DNA of 64,000 nt from Gordionus sp. m RMFG-2023 (GCF_954871325.1 NC_088777.1:23785366-23849365); one strand, 5' to 3'. Positions 25,475 to 37,870 are shown, counted from the first letter of the stretch. Notes: generated from the letters alone by a model not told the origin. Numbers and translations: made by a program.

Positions 25475-25964
25475 TCCATCTAAACATATTTTATAAAATT
25501 ATCAGATAGTGGCATAAATACTGAGGTGGGGCAAAAACGAGAGCCCTACCCCTTAAATTCTCTGCCTGCACCCTTTTTCATAATGATATTTTGAAGTATT
25601 TTTATACTTTTGTCGGATAAGTTGTTATTCTATAAAAGAGAACTATCAAATATTTTGTTATTTATTTTTGAAAATTACTTTTACAGGTATAAATTATATA
25701 ATGTATTGTAGAAATTCTATAATATGTCCAACATGAAAGGATTGTACCTTTTATTTTCAGGTTTAATATAGTGTCTCCTATTTTTTTATGTTTAAAATAT
25801 TTTTTTTAATTAAATTTTGATAAAATAATACGCGGTTTTTCAATTCCTTGGAAGAAATAATCATAACATAAACAGTTCTCAGCGTAAAAGAAGATAATGG
25901 AAAAGTGTTAATACCAGAGTTATTAACTCTTCAAATGACGAGAAATTAGAGATTTCTCCTTCAT
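25475..25964. other. Non-coding A+T-rich stretch after exon 23
   Basis: A short G+C patch at about 25525-25570 (GAGGTGGGGCAAAAACGAGAG) may be a repeat end; otherwise nothing is recognised before the satellite begins near 25965. Confidence 0.4.
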
Positions 25965-26217
25965 TTTAATTAGCTTCTATTTGATGCATATATCAATATT
26001 TTAATTAGCTTCTATCTGATACCCTATCAATATTTTATGCTGATTAAAATATTCCTGACTCTCAATACCTAGACCAGACGACTATTATATTTAACATTAT
26101 AGCCAAAAGATAATATAATCACCTTTTATTTGTTACCCATATCAATATTTTATGTTGATAAAAATATTTCTGACCCTCCAAGACTTAGGCACAACCAATT
26201 ATAGTAATATTTAACAT

Positions 26218-28232
26218 TGTAGTTAATAAGTATTGACTTGTTTTGTTATTTTTTTGTATTTTTTGAAAAATGTTTATTTTCATTATTTATATTATGATTT
26301 GAATAATGAAAAAATGAGATTTTGAAAAATAAAAAATTGCGATTTCAATATTTCTATAATTACTAAATAAGACAATATTGCGATTTCGATATTTCTATAA
26401 TAACTAAAATAGACACTACAAAAATGGCGCAGTCGATAAAAAGTTTAACGGATTCAAACTTGTGTTACAAAGATTGGTACGACTTATTTAAAGAATTTAA
26501 AAACATAAACCAAGGTTAACATCATCACAAGAAAAATCCCTGCTATTAACAACAATAGGATGTGATATTTATAAAATATTGGTAAATTTATGCTCACCAG
26601 ATTGTCCTGAAAATAAAGAGGTATTAGAAATATATAACATTTTACTCAAATTTTTTCATCTTACTCCTAATATAATTGTAGAAAGATATAATTTTTATTA
26701 ATATAATCAAAAAAATGCGGAAAAATTAATAGACTATATACAAAATCTTCTAAAATTATCAACGACTTGTGAATTTGGGGAATATTTAAATACTACATTA
26801 AGATAAATTTATATTCGGAATAAAAAATTCTAAAATTTTACAAAGATTATTATCTGAAGATGATATAGTCATAAATAAAGCTATTCAAAAGCTACTGCAG
26901 TAGAAACAGCTAAAAAAAATATAAAATTATGAAACTAAAATCGATCATTTAAAAGAGGAACATAATGATAATATAAATAAAATTCAAAAAGTTAATAATG
27001 ATAATGATAAATAATCAAAACAATTCATATCATATAATAATTATAATACGAGCTACAAAAAACCAAATCCCTGTCAATCTTGCGACGGAAACTATAGAAG
27101 GGAAAATTGTTTTTTCAAGAATGCCACTTGTTATAAATGCAACAAAATTAGGCACATTGCTCGAGTCTATAGAAAAATAGTGAATTTTATTATTAATAAA
27201 ACAAACGAATATAATCCAGAATTTTGGGTGGATTTTATAAATAAACAACAGCGATATCAGAATGGAATTAAATACTGGAGCTGGGGTAAGCATGATTAAC
27301 GAAATAGATTGGAAAGATAAACTTAATTGTCCTGGATTAACAAATTGCATGCTAAAACTTAAAAGCTATACAGGAACCAATATACCACTATTAGGTCAGA
27401 CTATAGTAAAAGTACAATATAAAGGACTAGAACTACCTCTCATAATTTCAAAAGGATATACCAAAAATCTCATTGGAAGAAACTGGATAACTAAATTTCC
27501 CAAAATGACTGAAATACCTGTAAGGACCATACAAATAATAACATTAATATAAAAAATGAATTTCCTCAATTATTTACCAAAGAATCGGGCTGCTTGAAAG
27601 ATTTTAAGGTACAAATATATATGAAAAACGAGAACCAATTTTCTGTAAATCACGTCTCGTATTAAACGCATTAAAAGATAAAGTTGAAGAAGACTTAGAC
27701 AGATTGCTAAAAATAGGAGTAATAGAAAAAATTAATCATTCACTTTATGCATTACCCATAGTAATTGTTCAAAGAAAGATAAAACATTACGAATTTGCGT
27801 GGATTTTAAAAGAACTATAAATCAAAATATTAATATTGATTCATACCCAATACCAAGAATCCAAGATTTATTAGCCAGTTTGGGAAAAGGAGCGGAATTT
27901 TCAATATTAAATCTCTCAGATGCCTATTTTCAAATTAAAGTGGGGAAAGAGTTTCAAAAATATCTTGTATAAAATACGCATAGAGGATTATTTAAATATA
28001 CAAGACTACCTTTTGGTATATCGTCTTCTCCAGCCATATTTCAACGAGTCATCGAGAATTTATTAAAAGGTTTTGAAGGAGTAGCTTGTTATTTAGATGA
28101 TATTATAATAATCGGGAAAAAATGAGATTTTGAAAAATAAAAAATTGCGATTTCGATATTTCTATAATTACTAAATAAGACACTATTGCGATTTCGATAT
28201 TTCTATAATAACTAAAAAGGACACTTTAATAG
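26218..28232 (+). mobile_element. Fossil gypsy (Ty3-like) LTR retrotransposon, internally deleted
   Basis: Terminal direct repeats are recognisable: about 26305-26420 is repeated at about 28122-28226 with very few differences. Right after the first comes TGGCGCAGTCGAT, a primer-binding site of the tRNA-Ser kind used by 17.6/297-type gypsy elements. Then, in order: a gag-like region (about 26440-26810), a zinc-knuckle region (about 27070-27180), an aspartic protease region around 27260-27520 and a reverse transcriptase region (about 27640-28110). RNase H and integrase are absent. The element is broken, with several breaks plus the large deletion; the close similarity of its ends suggests moderate to young age. 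It sits inside the C-rich satellite. Confidence 0.8.
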
Positions 28233-28465
28233 TCAACAGATATTTTTATTACCATTTATTTAATTATATCAATATTTTGTATTGGTAAAAATATTCTTGA
28301 CCCCCCCCCCCCTCCAGACTTGACTCGCCTAATTATGTGATAATTATAATTACACAATCAAAAAATATTTTAATTACCTTTTATTTGATACCCATATTAG
28401 AATTTAGTTTTTACCCCTCCTAACCTAGACTAAGTCTAACCCATTAAGACCAAGTGTTAATGCTA

Positions 28466-30117
28466 CAGTAGCGTAGACAAGGGAGGTTTTGGGGTTTACC
28501 CCACCCCCCATAACTTTCAAAAAAAAATTTTTTTTATTGCGAATAATTTTATTTAAAAACGGTTTCAATTTAGATATAAAATAAAATATACGATATCAAA
28601 ATGAAATATATTTAAAAAAACAAATAAGAATTTTCAATTTTAAATGATCATATGGTTTAAAAAAAATATATTAAAAATTTTATATAAAATATAAATAACA
28701 ATAAAGATATATTATAAATATTTGTTGGCATAAAAAAATTTCACTTCCTAAAAAAAGAAAATAAAAGTTTGGATATTTATAAATTTAATAATAAAATTTA
28801 TATTGTTAAACTGATTAATTAGATAATTTTAATTTATTTTTTATAAATTTTAAATAAAATAAAAATCGTTTAATTTCGTAAATATGAGAAAGGAAGATCG
28901 CTAATATGTTAAGGATTGAAATTTTTGAACCTAGAATAGTTTCTAGGCAATCCAATCGCTTAATTACTAATGCATCTACAATAGAGGATTTTTATAAAAT
29001 AAATATTTTTATTCCCCTTATTGATACATTTTTATTTCAATTAAAGGAAAGATTTATTAGTCACAATTTTATTTTATCACAACTTTTATTTTCTTTTGCC
29101 AGTTGAGTCTGAATACACTTGAAATGCAAAAGGATATTAAGAAATCTCAGAGTTTTATTCTGATATTTATCAGGATCATATGATAAGTTACATGTCGAAT
29201 TTTATAATAAAAATCTTGACTACTCTTTGTGACCATAAATGCTTTGCAGGCCTATGTAATAGCACTTTAGATTCCCTGCCTAATATCAAGACATTGCTTT
29301 TTATTTTAGTTACCTTACCAATTAGTACCTGCACTAATGAAAGATCTTTTTCAACTTTGAACAGGTTTAAAACCTATTTAAGAAATAGCACCTGTGAAAA
29401 CTTTAAATATTTATAAAGAGATTATTCTAGATATAAATTTGATTCTAGAATTAGCCAAATCCCAGAGAAAAGTAGAACTCTCTTTATACATTCAAATCAA
29501 TATGATTATAATATGTTTTTTAGTCATAAATTTTTTATATGCATAACTTAATTATAATGAATTCTTAGTCATAATATTTATATATTTTTTATATTACACT
29601 ATTTTTAATAAAAGTATTGTATTTGCCATAGGAATTATTTATATTTTGATAATAAACTCATTTGTATTAATTATAATTGTTAAATTATATTTTTTAAATA
29701 CTGTACAAGAATTACTTATATTTTATTGTAATTTTATATTGTATAAAATTTCTACATTTTGAAATTTATTTTATTGTATATTATCATTAAAATAAATACA
29801 TAGTTAAATAAAGGGATGTTATTTATACTAAAGTATTTTAATAATAAATAAAATTTTTGTTATATTTTTTTATATGCAAAAATTTAATTAAAATAACTAT
29901 TTTATAATAGAATAAGACATAATGAGTGATCACAAAAAATGGGAGGTTTAGGGGCAAATTTTTTTTTCATTCTAAATAGAATAATAAGTTTACAATTGAC
30001 TAAACATTGATAAAATTTTCTGAATATCAGTCGCTTATTAATCATAAATTTGCCCAAAATCATAAAAATTTTAAACCCCCCCCCCCTTTCCATGGATCAA
30101 TCCTGGCTACGCCACTG
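28466..30117 (+). mobile_element. hAT element of THAP12/ZMYM-like type, deleted, with 8-bp target duplication
   Basis: Left end CAGTAGCGTAGACAAG, right end GGCTACGCCACTG. Flanks are TAATGCTA (28458-28465) and GAATGCTA (30118-30125), one mismatch. Coding remnants on the + strand: 28906-29103 (PRIVSRQSNRLITNAS then IPLIDTFLFQLKERF), matching the PR...RQ..R......E..Y......P.LD....L..RF region of these transposases; and 29255-29416, the C-terminal dimerisation domain (LPNIKTLLFILVTLPIST then NERSFSTLNRFKTYL). The DDE core and N-terminal zinc finger are missing. Non-autonomous now. Confidence 0.88.
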
Positions 30118-30870
30118 GAATGCTATTATTTCAGTCAAAAAATTTTTTAATTACCTTTTATTTGATATTAATATCAAAATTTCAGTTTTATCCCTCCCCC
30201 ATCCTAGATTAAATTTAACCCATTAGTACCAAGAGTGTATGTTATGATTTCAGTCAAAATATTTATTAATCCTTTATCAAATTTTTATTATCTACTCCCT
30301 TCCCTGATCTCCACCAAACAAAGTTCAACCCATTAAAACCAAAATGAATACTATTATTTTAGTCAAAATATATTTTAAATAGCTTCCATCATATCAATAT
30401 TATGTGTTAAATATTCCTGACCCACAAGACCTAGACCAGACCACTTAGAGGATTGTTATCATTATAATCTAAAAATATTTTAATTAACTTTTTACCTTCT
30501 ATTTGATACCCATAGCAAATTTTTATTTTAACCCCCTCCCCCCACCATCTGTCCATCCGGACCAAATAAGTCCATTAATAGCTGTAAATAATATTATTTC
30601 AGTCAAAAGATAATTTAATTAGCTTCTATTTGAAACCCATATATATAATTTTGTCTTGATAAAATATTCTTGACCCCCCACCCCCACCCTACACGCTTCA
30701 CTAAAGTGATAATTATCATTATAATCAAAATATTTTTTAAATGCCTTTTATTATCTATATCTAATTTTTACCCTCCCCTCCCCAACCATTCCTAGGCCAA
30801 GTCCATCTTATGAGCCCAAGAGTGAATATTTTTATTTCAGTCAGAAAATATTTTATTTATCTGGGTAATT

Positions 30871-32116
30871 CCATACCAAATCGATAACTTTTCTGCCCGA
30901 CCTTTCTAATTTTTATGAAATTTTGCATACTGAAAAAACAACATTAAAAGGCATAGAAAATTTACCCTCCTAGTGTACTAATAGTTCCTGAGATATCAAT
31001 CGATTTTTAAAAATTGAGAAAATTTTAAATATAATTGTTAAAAGTAAAAATTATATCTTATTTTGTAACTATAGGCCTTTTAATAAATATTGAGGATTTT
31101 TGAAATAATATTGTAGCGGTTTTTAACCTTATAAATTTTGAACTTGAACGCTTTAGGTGTTTTGCTTTCCGAAATTTTATTACTCACTTATACCTGTTAC
31201 CTGTTTGTAAAAAATTGACAGCCATGGGGTTTTTAGTTATTGCGATTTAAAAAAAAAGAGAATATCTTTTTCAAAAATAGATAGCCCTCATATATAAAAT
31301 AATGTATTTTTGTTAAAATTATTATTTTTTTCTTTTCGTTCCTCTTACTTTGGGATCTTCCTGCTGATATTTTTTTAAACTTGTTTTTGTAAGCTAATTA
31401 AGGTAATATCTATTGATTTTTCCTACTAACGGTTGTTATACTCAGAGAATATTGTTATTTAAATTTGGTGAGATTTGATTTATATTTAATATCATAGCCA
31501 TTTGGGATTAATTAAAGGTTGCTTTTTATAGTAACTAATTACAGTTACATTTTTTTGAAGTAATGAGTTGCAATTATATTTTAATAGTAACTAGTTTCAA
31601 GCTACTTTAAAAATTATTTATTTAGCTATCATTTTTAATAAAAAAATTTTTTTTACAAAATACTTTGCAATTTGCACATTTTGATCAAAGGAATTTAAAT
31701 GAAAATTTGTGAGTATTCGCGATAGCCTCTTTATAAAAAATAATTGCATTGAAAAAATATACGACAGTGTAATATTTATTTGCACTGATAAAAAAAATAT
31801 ATATATATATAAATAACACAATATGATTATTTTTCAAAATATTTGGGCTTAACTTTTTATTTTACTTTGACAATAATCGTCCCAAACCTTTCTGCCACCT
31901 ATGAGCAAAATCTCCTTGCTTGGGTAATATTTTTTTGCAAAAATCTTGAGTTAGCTATTTTTTAAAATCTGTTAAATCATATGTTAGAGATGATTTTTGG
32001 TCATTCTTAAATGAATAATATAAAGAATATGTTTGTTATAATAAAATATTAATGTGATATTTTTAAAATTTGCGAAACCTATGATATATTGTATTGTAAA
32101 TATTAAATTATCTTAG
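30871..32116. other. Non-coding A+T-rich stretch with old repeat pieces
   Basis: At 30871-31000 there is a segment (GGGTAATTCCATACCAAATC...) that looks like part of a dispersed element but I cannot classify it. At 31505-31610 a segment with GTAACTAGTTTC and GAAGTAATGAGTTG resembles 6290-6390. At 31865-31960 there is a fragment like the interior of the mini-hATs. No gene. Confidence 0.4.
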
Positions 32117-32640
32117 AGTAATATTTAAAATATATTTAAAAAAAGAAAAACAATACATGTTGCTAACTAAGTCGAAAGAAAATATCGTTACTCAGGTTAA
32201 ACCAAATCTATTTGATGATTTTAGTGAAATGAATAATGAAAACAGTTATTATGAAGAATTGATATCCGAAATTTTCAATTACATTAATCAAATTAAATAT
32301 TTGATAAATAGGTTCGATATATACTCAGTTTCAAATATATTTTTGTTTAAATTTATAGTTTATATCTCAATATTCAACAATCTTTTGAATTGGCAAGTAA
32401 TTTTTGTTCGCTATCAATATCTAGATCTATTAGTATATTTACAAACTTTTTAATTATAAATTTTATATTATCGTTTAGATCAGCCTTTAATTGACGATGG
32501 AAAATTTATATTGAATAAAACACTTGTGAATATTTGGTTAATATCGCAATGTAGTATACGATATAATGATTTTCACCAGAAACTATTAATGCATATTTAT
32601 GATAAATCATGTAATATATTTAAATTTTATTTCTTTAGAA
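32117..32640 (+). CDS. Three linked exons of unknown function, possibly more of the SMG1-like gene
   Basis: Exons 32117-32311, 32359-32396 and 32479 to about 32620 are joined by introns of 47 and 82 nt, with GT/AG and matching phases (2+1, then 1+2). The first encodes KEKQYMLLTKSKENIVTQ and then FDDFSEMNNENSYYEELISE. Across the splices it reads YLNIQQSFELA and then NQPLIDDGKFILNKTLVNIW. The style matches the micro-intron exons upstream and the strand is the same. The start is either the acceptor at 32115-32116 or the ATG at 32157. The 3' end is uncertain: a 28-nt GTAATA...TTTAG possible intron at about 32612, or a stop near 32645. Not recognised. Confidence 0.45.
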
Positions 32641-32807
32641 TTAAAACGATCTAATATACTTTACTGTAGAGATTGGCGTAAACTAACATGATTTTTATCA
32701 GAGACTATCTGGCCCTGTTTTTTTTAGAAGATCATTTTAAAAAATTTAATTTGTAGATTATTTATATAATAAAAATGGCGGTTACAACATAATATGAATA
32801 TATATAT

Positions 32808-32941
32808 CAGAGATCTGCAGTGCCATTTGCACGACTCGGCCCGGTTTTTTACAAAATATTTAGGCATGATCCGGCCCGGGTATATTTAAAAAATTAAAAT
32901 ACGGTTCGAGCCGGACTTAGGGCCGGGCTTGCAGCTCTCTG
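32808..32941. mobile_element. 134-bp hAT MITE with 8-bp target duplication
   Basis: The ends CAGAGATCTGCAG and TGCAGCTCTCTG are inverted. Flanks ATATATAT at 32800-32807 and 32942-32949 are identical, though low-complexity. The interior is rich in GGCCCGG/CCGGGC. Family relatives: 35095-35205, 35495-35660, 42011-42409 and, more distantly, 1176-1884. Confidence 0.7.
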
Positions 32942-33080
32942 ATATATATTTTATAATATAAAATGATATAAATTTAAAATTGATGTAAAAGTTTTTTATT
33001 TTTTTTTTGAAAGAATTGATAAATTACAAAATGCAAGAAAAATTAAAAATAACCCCATATAATTCACGAAAACATAAAAG

Positions 33081-34096
33081 GGTTATTGCCAATCTCGGGG
33101 GGTATATTATTTTTTTATATTTTTTTTTATCAATTTTTTATATTTTTTTTATCAATTTTTTATTTTTAAGTTATATTTTTGAGAATTTTGCATACAAATT
33201 TAATTTTTTTGTGGTAAAATATAGGAATTATTAATTCCGCATATTTAAGTTATATTTAGGAGAATTTTGCATACAAATTTAATTTTTTTTGTGGTAAAAT
33301 ATTTAAGTTATTTTAGGAGAATTTTGCCTACAAATTTAATTTTTTATTTAAGTCTACAAATTTTTATTAATTTTGTATTAGGGATAAAATAGACCCCACC
33401 TTTGAAGTTTAAGTGATTTTTAATTTTTCTAGTGAAGGGTTAAATCGAAATATAGTATTAAAATTTATACACGAAATATAGTATTAAATACTCAATTTTA
33501 TTCATTAAATTGAAATATATTATTAAAGTTAATACAATGATTTAAAAAATGTCAAAACGATTTAACAATTTATATTTTCTAAAATATCTATATTCAAGAA
33601 GATATTCATGAATATTATCCTTATCTTTTTAAGAAAATTTGTAGGCAAAATTCTCCTACCCCCTTTTTCCCGCATATATAAACGATGCGGAATTAAGAAT
33701 TTCTATATTTTTTTACCCCTAATACAACATTTTGTAGATAAAATTTTTCAAAATATCTTAAATAAAAATTTGTAGAAAAAACTATTTATATATCTTAAAT
33801 AAAAAATTAAATTTGTAGCCAAATATTCTCCTAAATATAATTTAAATATGCGGAATTAATAATTCCTATATTTTACCACAGAAAGAATTTAAATTTGTAG
33901 GCAAAATCCTAAAAATTTCTTCACAAAAAAATTAAATTTGTAGGCAAAATAAAAAATTGATAAAAAAAATATCATAAAAAAATAACATAAAAAAAATAAC
34001 ATTTCAAAAAATAACATAAAAATAACAAAAAAATAACATAAAAATAACAAAAATAAAACAAAAAATAATATACCCCCCGAGAGTGGCAGTGTAACC
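33081..34096. mobile_element. 1016-bp palindromic DNA transposon with perfect 8-bp target duplication
   Basis: It starts GGTTATTGCCAATCTCGGGG and ends CCCCGAGAGTGGCAGTGTAACC: inverted ends, with CGGGGGGTATATTATT shared. Flanks CATAAAAG at 33073-33080 and 34097-34104 are identical. Both halves carry inverted copies of AGGAGAATTTTGCATACAAA and of AATTCCGCATAT, so almost the whole element folds back. The interior next to the ends is built of ATTTTTTAT-type short repeats. No coding. Superfamily uncertain; the 8-bp duplication is compatible with hAT or Merlin. Confidence 0.85.
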
Positions 34097-34247
34097 CATA
34101 AAAGTTTATAAAAAGAAAAATATGTTTTAAAAAATTATCTGCCTAGAAATATTTCATTTATAATATTTTTTTAAAAATTTTTAGCTTTCTTTCTCGAAAA
34201 ATGACGAAATAAAATATTTTATATCTATGAACTATGAGTTTAATTTA

Positions 34248-34900
34248 CAGTGGCGTCACTAGAGGGAGGATGGGCTCGAGCCCCCTGAAAAATTTGAATA
34301 GCCCACTGAAGCAGTGGCGTAGCTACGGGGGTGGTTTTCGGGTTTGGACCCCTCCCAGAGCAAAATTTTTTTATTTAGATTATACGTTCAAAAGACTTAA
34401 AAGCGAATTTATATCAAATAAATACCATTAATATTTATATTTTTCTGGATTTGATGTTTGTGGAAGGATATTATATTACTATAGAAATTATTCTGGGTAG
34501 TATTATTATAAAGAATAACATATTATTCATGCATTTAAAAAATATATTTATTATATATTGTCGAAGATGTGGTTATGATTTTTAAGATAAACCCGGCCGA
34601 AGGCCGGGCAAAAGGGCCGAAGGCCCGTTAAAAGGAATCTGGGGGCGAAGCCCCCAGGATTTTATATGTATGGACCCCCTCTAAGAAAAATTCCTAGCTA
34701 CGCCACTGCCCTGAAGCAAAAAAATTTTTTTAACGGCTTCTTAATATCCCCTTGAACTAAAAATAAATTTTTTTGATTGCCCCCTAAACGATTTCTGTTA
34801 TAATTCTATTAAGTTATATATAGATTTAATTTTATTATTTAAAAATTAATAAGACTATCTAAATTTTTATTAAATGAATACTATTTTAATTATTAGATTA
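34248..34900. mobile_element. Left part of a hAT element (CAGTGGCGTCACT end), carrying a nested MITE
   Basis: The end CAGTGGCGTCACTAGAGG at 34248 is followed by GGGCTCGAGCCCCCTGAA. At 34312 it is interrupted by a 397-bp MITE and resumes at 34717 (CAAAAAAATTTTTTTAACGG, then a TGCCCCCTAAACG segment). No right end identified. Confidence 0.55.
34312..34708 (+). mobile_element. 397-bp hAT MITE, CAGTGGCGTAGC family, copy A
   Basis: The ends CAGTGGCGTAGCTACGGG and CTAGCTACGCCACTG are inverted. Flanks CACTGAAG (34304-34311) and CCCTGAAG (34709-34716) differ at one base. The interior reads GGTTTGGACCCCTCCCAGAG, then an A+T core, then an unusual GGCCGAAGGCC-rich patch near 34592-34635. Copy B is at 39661-40039 in opposite orientation. 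Confidence 0.88.
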
Positions 34901-35094
34901 GATTAATACATATAAATTTTTCACTATGTCAGCTTGCAATCAAATTCTGTGTTAAAAATATAATATGAATATCACTCACTAAATATTAATTTAGCACTAG
35001 CAGTTGAGCTTAATTGGATTTTATATATTATATTTATTTTTGATTTTTATAGCTAATAATGGCGATTTTAAATATTTGATTTTAAAATATACGG

Positions 35095-35660
35095 CCCGGT
35101 CCGGATATTTTTTTTAAAAAAATTTTCACGCCCGGCCCGGATATATTTAAAAAAATAAAATACGGGTCGGTGTACCCGGGCTTAGGGCCGGGCCTGCAGG
35201 TCTCTGATATAAAGATTGTTAAAGGTTTAAGAAAATTTCAGAATGTAATTATAGTTAAAACAAAAAATATATTTAATAAATGCATATACAAATATTTAAT
35301 TACTTGTGGAAGAGATGCATCATTTTTGCTGAACAAAAACACTTTTACATGAATTTTAAATTCATGTCATTTTAACCGCTATTTTTGTTATTATAAAAAA
35401 TATACAAATCAAATTTTATAAAAATGCTCCATATTGTGGAAATTATTTTGTTATTATTTTTATAAAAATTGTTTAATATATATATATATCCCGGGCTGGG
35501 CCTAAAATTTTTTTAAAAATAATACTCGGGTCTGGCCTTATATTTTAAAACCAAATATTTTAAATAGCCATTATTATCAAAATTTAAAATAAATATAATA
35601 TATTATTAAATATCCGGACCGGGCCTGAAAATATATTAACCCGGGCTTGGCCGAACTAAC
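35095..35660. mobile_element. Fragments of GGCCCGG-rich hAT MITEs
   Basis: 35095-35205 ends GGGCCGGGCCTGCAGGTCTCTG, the terminus seen at 32925-32941. 35495-35660 holds two more CCCGGGCTGGGCC / CGGGCTTGGCC arms. They look like one or two broken copies of the CAGAGATCTGCAG family; target duplications not found. Confidence 0.55.
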
Positions 35661-36719
35661 ATATATTTATTTTTCTACATTATTTTAAAATATGAATTTT
35701 TAAAAAATAATTCATTTTTATATTATATCTTTTTGAAAAATGTTATATTTGTAATTTATATTTATATGCTATTAAATAAAAAAAATCATACATGAAATAT
35801 TTAACCTTAAAATCATTATAAGCATAGATTTATTAAAATATTTTGCAAATGGCTGCCAAATGTAATATGTTTTTATAACTTTATAGAATTGGGCGGTGTA
35901 CAATTATATTAATATAAGTCTATGAGTATAGAGCAGTTAACATTACTCAAAAAGTTACGTCGTTACATTTCCTACTAAAATTAACGTCTTTACTTTTTAA
36001 AGTACAAAAACTGTTATTATGAAAAACTATTGAATACTGTTTTCTTTTTATTGCATCAATCGAAAAATATTTATTATATTACACAAGTCTTACAATTCAA
36101 CTAAATTCTACAGATTTTTTTTGTAATGAAAATAATTTGTTTATTCAATAAGTAAATTGATGATTTATTTTTTAAACAATTTTAATGATGATTGTTTTTC
36201 AGAGTTTTTAAGATCGTTTATCTCTCAGTAATGCGTTTGCTGTACTGAAAATCCTATTTAGTGTTGTTAAAAAGTCGAGTTCACCTGACTCAGAGTCTGA
36301 GTCGTTAGTCGAATTAGTCGACTCACTGAAGTCGTGAACTCAAGTCGACTTAAGTCGTGAACTCAAGTTGACTTAAGTCGTAAACTCGAGTCATAAACTC
36401 AAGTCGACTTGAGTCGTGAACTTAAGTCGACTAGAGGACGAATATTTCGAATAGGTGTATAATATTATTTTTGTTACAATTAATTTGTGGTTTTCATGCA
36501 AAAATTTTAAGCTAAATTAGAATTGATAACAATTTCAAATCTTCTTTTTTAATTAATTTTTTTGTTATTAATCTTTTAGTTGAAATCTTTTATGGGTTTA
36601 TTTTTACATTTTTGTAAAATTATCTATTTTTTTTAGTATATTAAAAGAACTAGTTTAAATAATTTATAAATATTTATATTAAATTTTTATGTTATTTTAC
36701 ATGATCGTCTTATAATATT

Positions 36720-37566
36720 TTAATGTGACAATTGTCATGATATTTTTTAACATTTTTGAAATTTTTGGTACAAAAGGGTAAAAATATAATTTATATTATA
36801 AATATGTTAAATTATAAATTCAATGATAATGTTCCTTTGTAAAAATGACAAATATCATAATCTGTATTTTAAAACATATTAGTTTATTTTTGACGCTAAT
36901 GATTAAAAACATAAATTGTAAATATGTTAAATTAAAATTTCAGTGAAGATTTCCCCTAGATAAGTGACAATTGTCATAATCGTTATTTTTAAAGTTTTTT
37001 GAATCTTTTTAAACAAATGGGTAAAAATATATATTATAAACATGTTAGATTAAAATTTCAGTGAAGATGCACCATAGAAAGTGACAATTGTCATAATCGT
37101 TATTTTTGAACTTTTTTGAATTTTTTTAAAGTAAATAGGTAAAAATATATATTTTAAAAATGTTAAATTAAAATTTCAGTGAAGATATATCATAGAAAAG
37201 TGACAATTGTCATAATTGTTATTTCTGAACTTTTTTGAATTTTTTTAAAGTAAATAGGTAAAAATATATATTGTAAATATGTTAAATTAAAATTTCAGTG
37301 AAGTGACAATTGTCATAATCGTTATTTTTGAATTTTTTTAAAGTAAATCGGTAAAAATATATATTGTAAAAATGTTAAATTAAAATTTCAATGAAGATTT
37401 ACCATAGAAAAGTGACAATTGTCATAATCGTTATTTTAGAACTTTTTTGAATTTTTTAAAAGAAAACTGGTAAATATATATATTGTAAACATGTTAAATT
37501 AAAATTTTAGTGAAGATACCACAGAAAAGTGACAATTGTCATAATCGTTATTTTTGAACTTTTTTG
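36720..37566 (+). repeat. Left subterminal array, about 8 units of 100-120 bp
   Basis: Each unit has AAAATTTCAGTGAAGAT, then GTGACAATTGTCATAATCG, then TATTTTTGAACTTTTTTGAA and GGTAAAAATATATATTGTAAA. The core TGACAATTGTCA is a perfect 12-bp palindrome, spaced about every 104-118 bp (near 36726, 36963, 37081, 37199, 37303, 37411 and 37528; a changed copy near 36848). Confidence 0.85.
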
Positions 37567-37569
37567 TTA

Positions 37570-37870
37570 AAACGAGGTGACTTTTAGCCTACGCCCGTTT
37601 ATCTTATTAGGCGAGGAGGAAAGCACACTTTTTAATTACATAACCATTTAAATTTGAAAGTAAGGAGATTGATTTGTAAATCTACACGTATAAATAAATT
37701 TCTTGATTTGAAAACTAAATAAAAAAAAAAGATTAAGTTTTGTTAATTGGTTAATTGTGTAACCCCCAGACCCGTGGTTTGGGTCTAAAAATTGACTTAA
37801 CTAGCTCTGATCACGAGCCTCTGGGAAAGACCCGGGGTTCACACACTTAATCGCCACGCCTAAAAAATGT
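37570..37870. other. Unassigned G+C-richer block inside the long-inverted-repeat element
   Basis: The block starts abruptly in the last satellite unit with GTTAAAACGAGGTGACTTTT and has AGCCTACGCCCG. Later come AGACCCGTGGTTTGGGTCT (able to form a hairpin) and GACCCGGGGTTCACACAC. It may be a small insertion, possibly SINE-like, but no clear A/B boxes or target duplication are seen. Confidence 0.35.

Larger units (their letters stand above)
25965..30870. repeat. C-rich satellite tract broken by two insertions
   Basis: Satellite units (TTTTATTTGATACCCATATCAA, then a C tract, then CCTAGACCAAGTC) lie at 25965-26217, 28235-28457 and 30126-30870. The two gaps are exactly filled by a gypsy-type fossil and by a hAT element with an 8-bp target duplication lying in satellite sequence. 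Same family as 14950-15890, but with more diverged units. Confidence 0.75.

Noticed and set aside
26998-27350. Minus-strand open frame overlapping the gypsy-type fossil
   Set aside because: It is antisense to the recognisable zinc-knuckle and protease regions of the fossil on the + strand.
36726-37540. CRISPR array, because of regular palindromic repeats
   Set aside because: The whole 100-120 bp unit is repeated, with no unique spacers, and the setting is eukaryotic.
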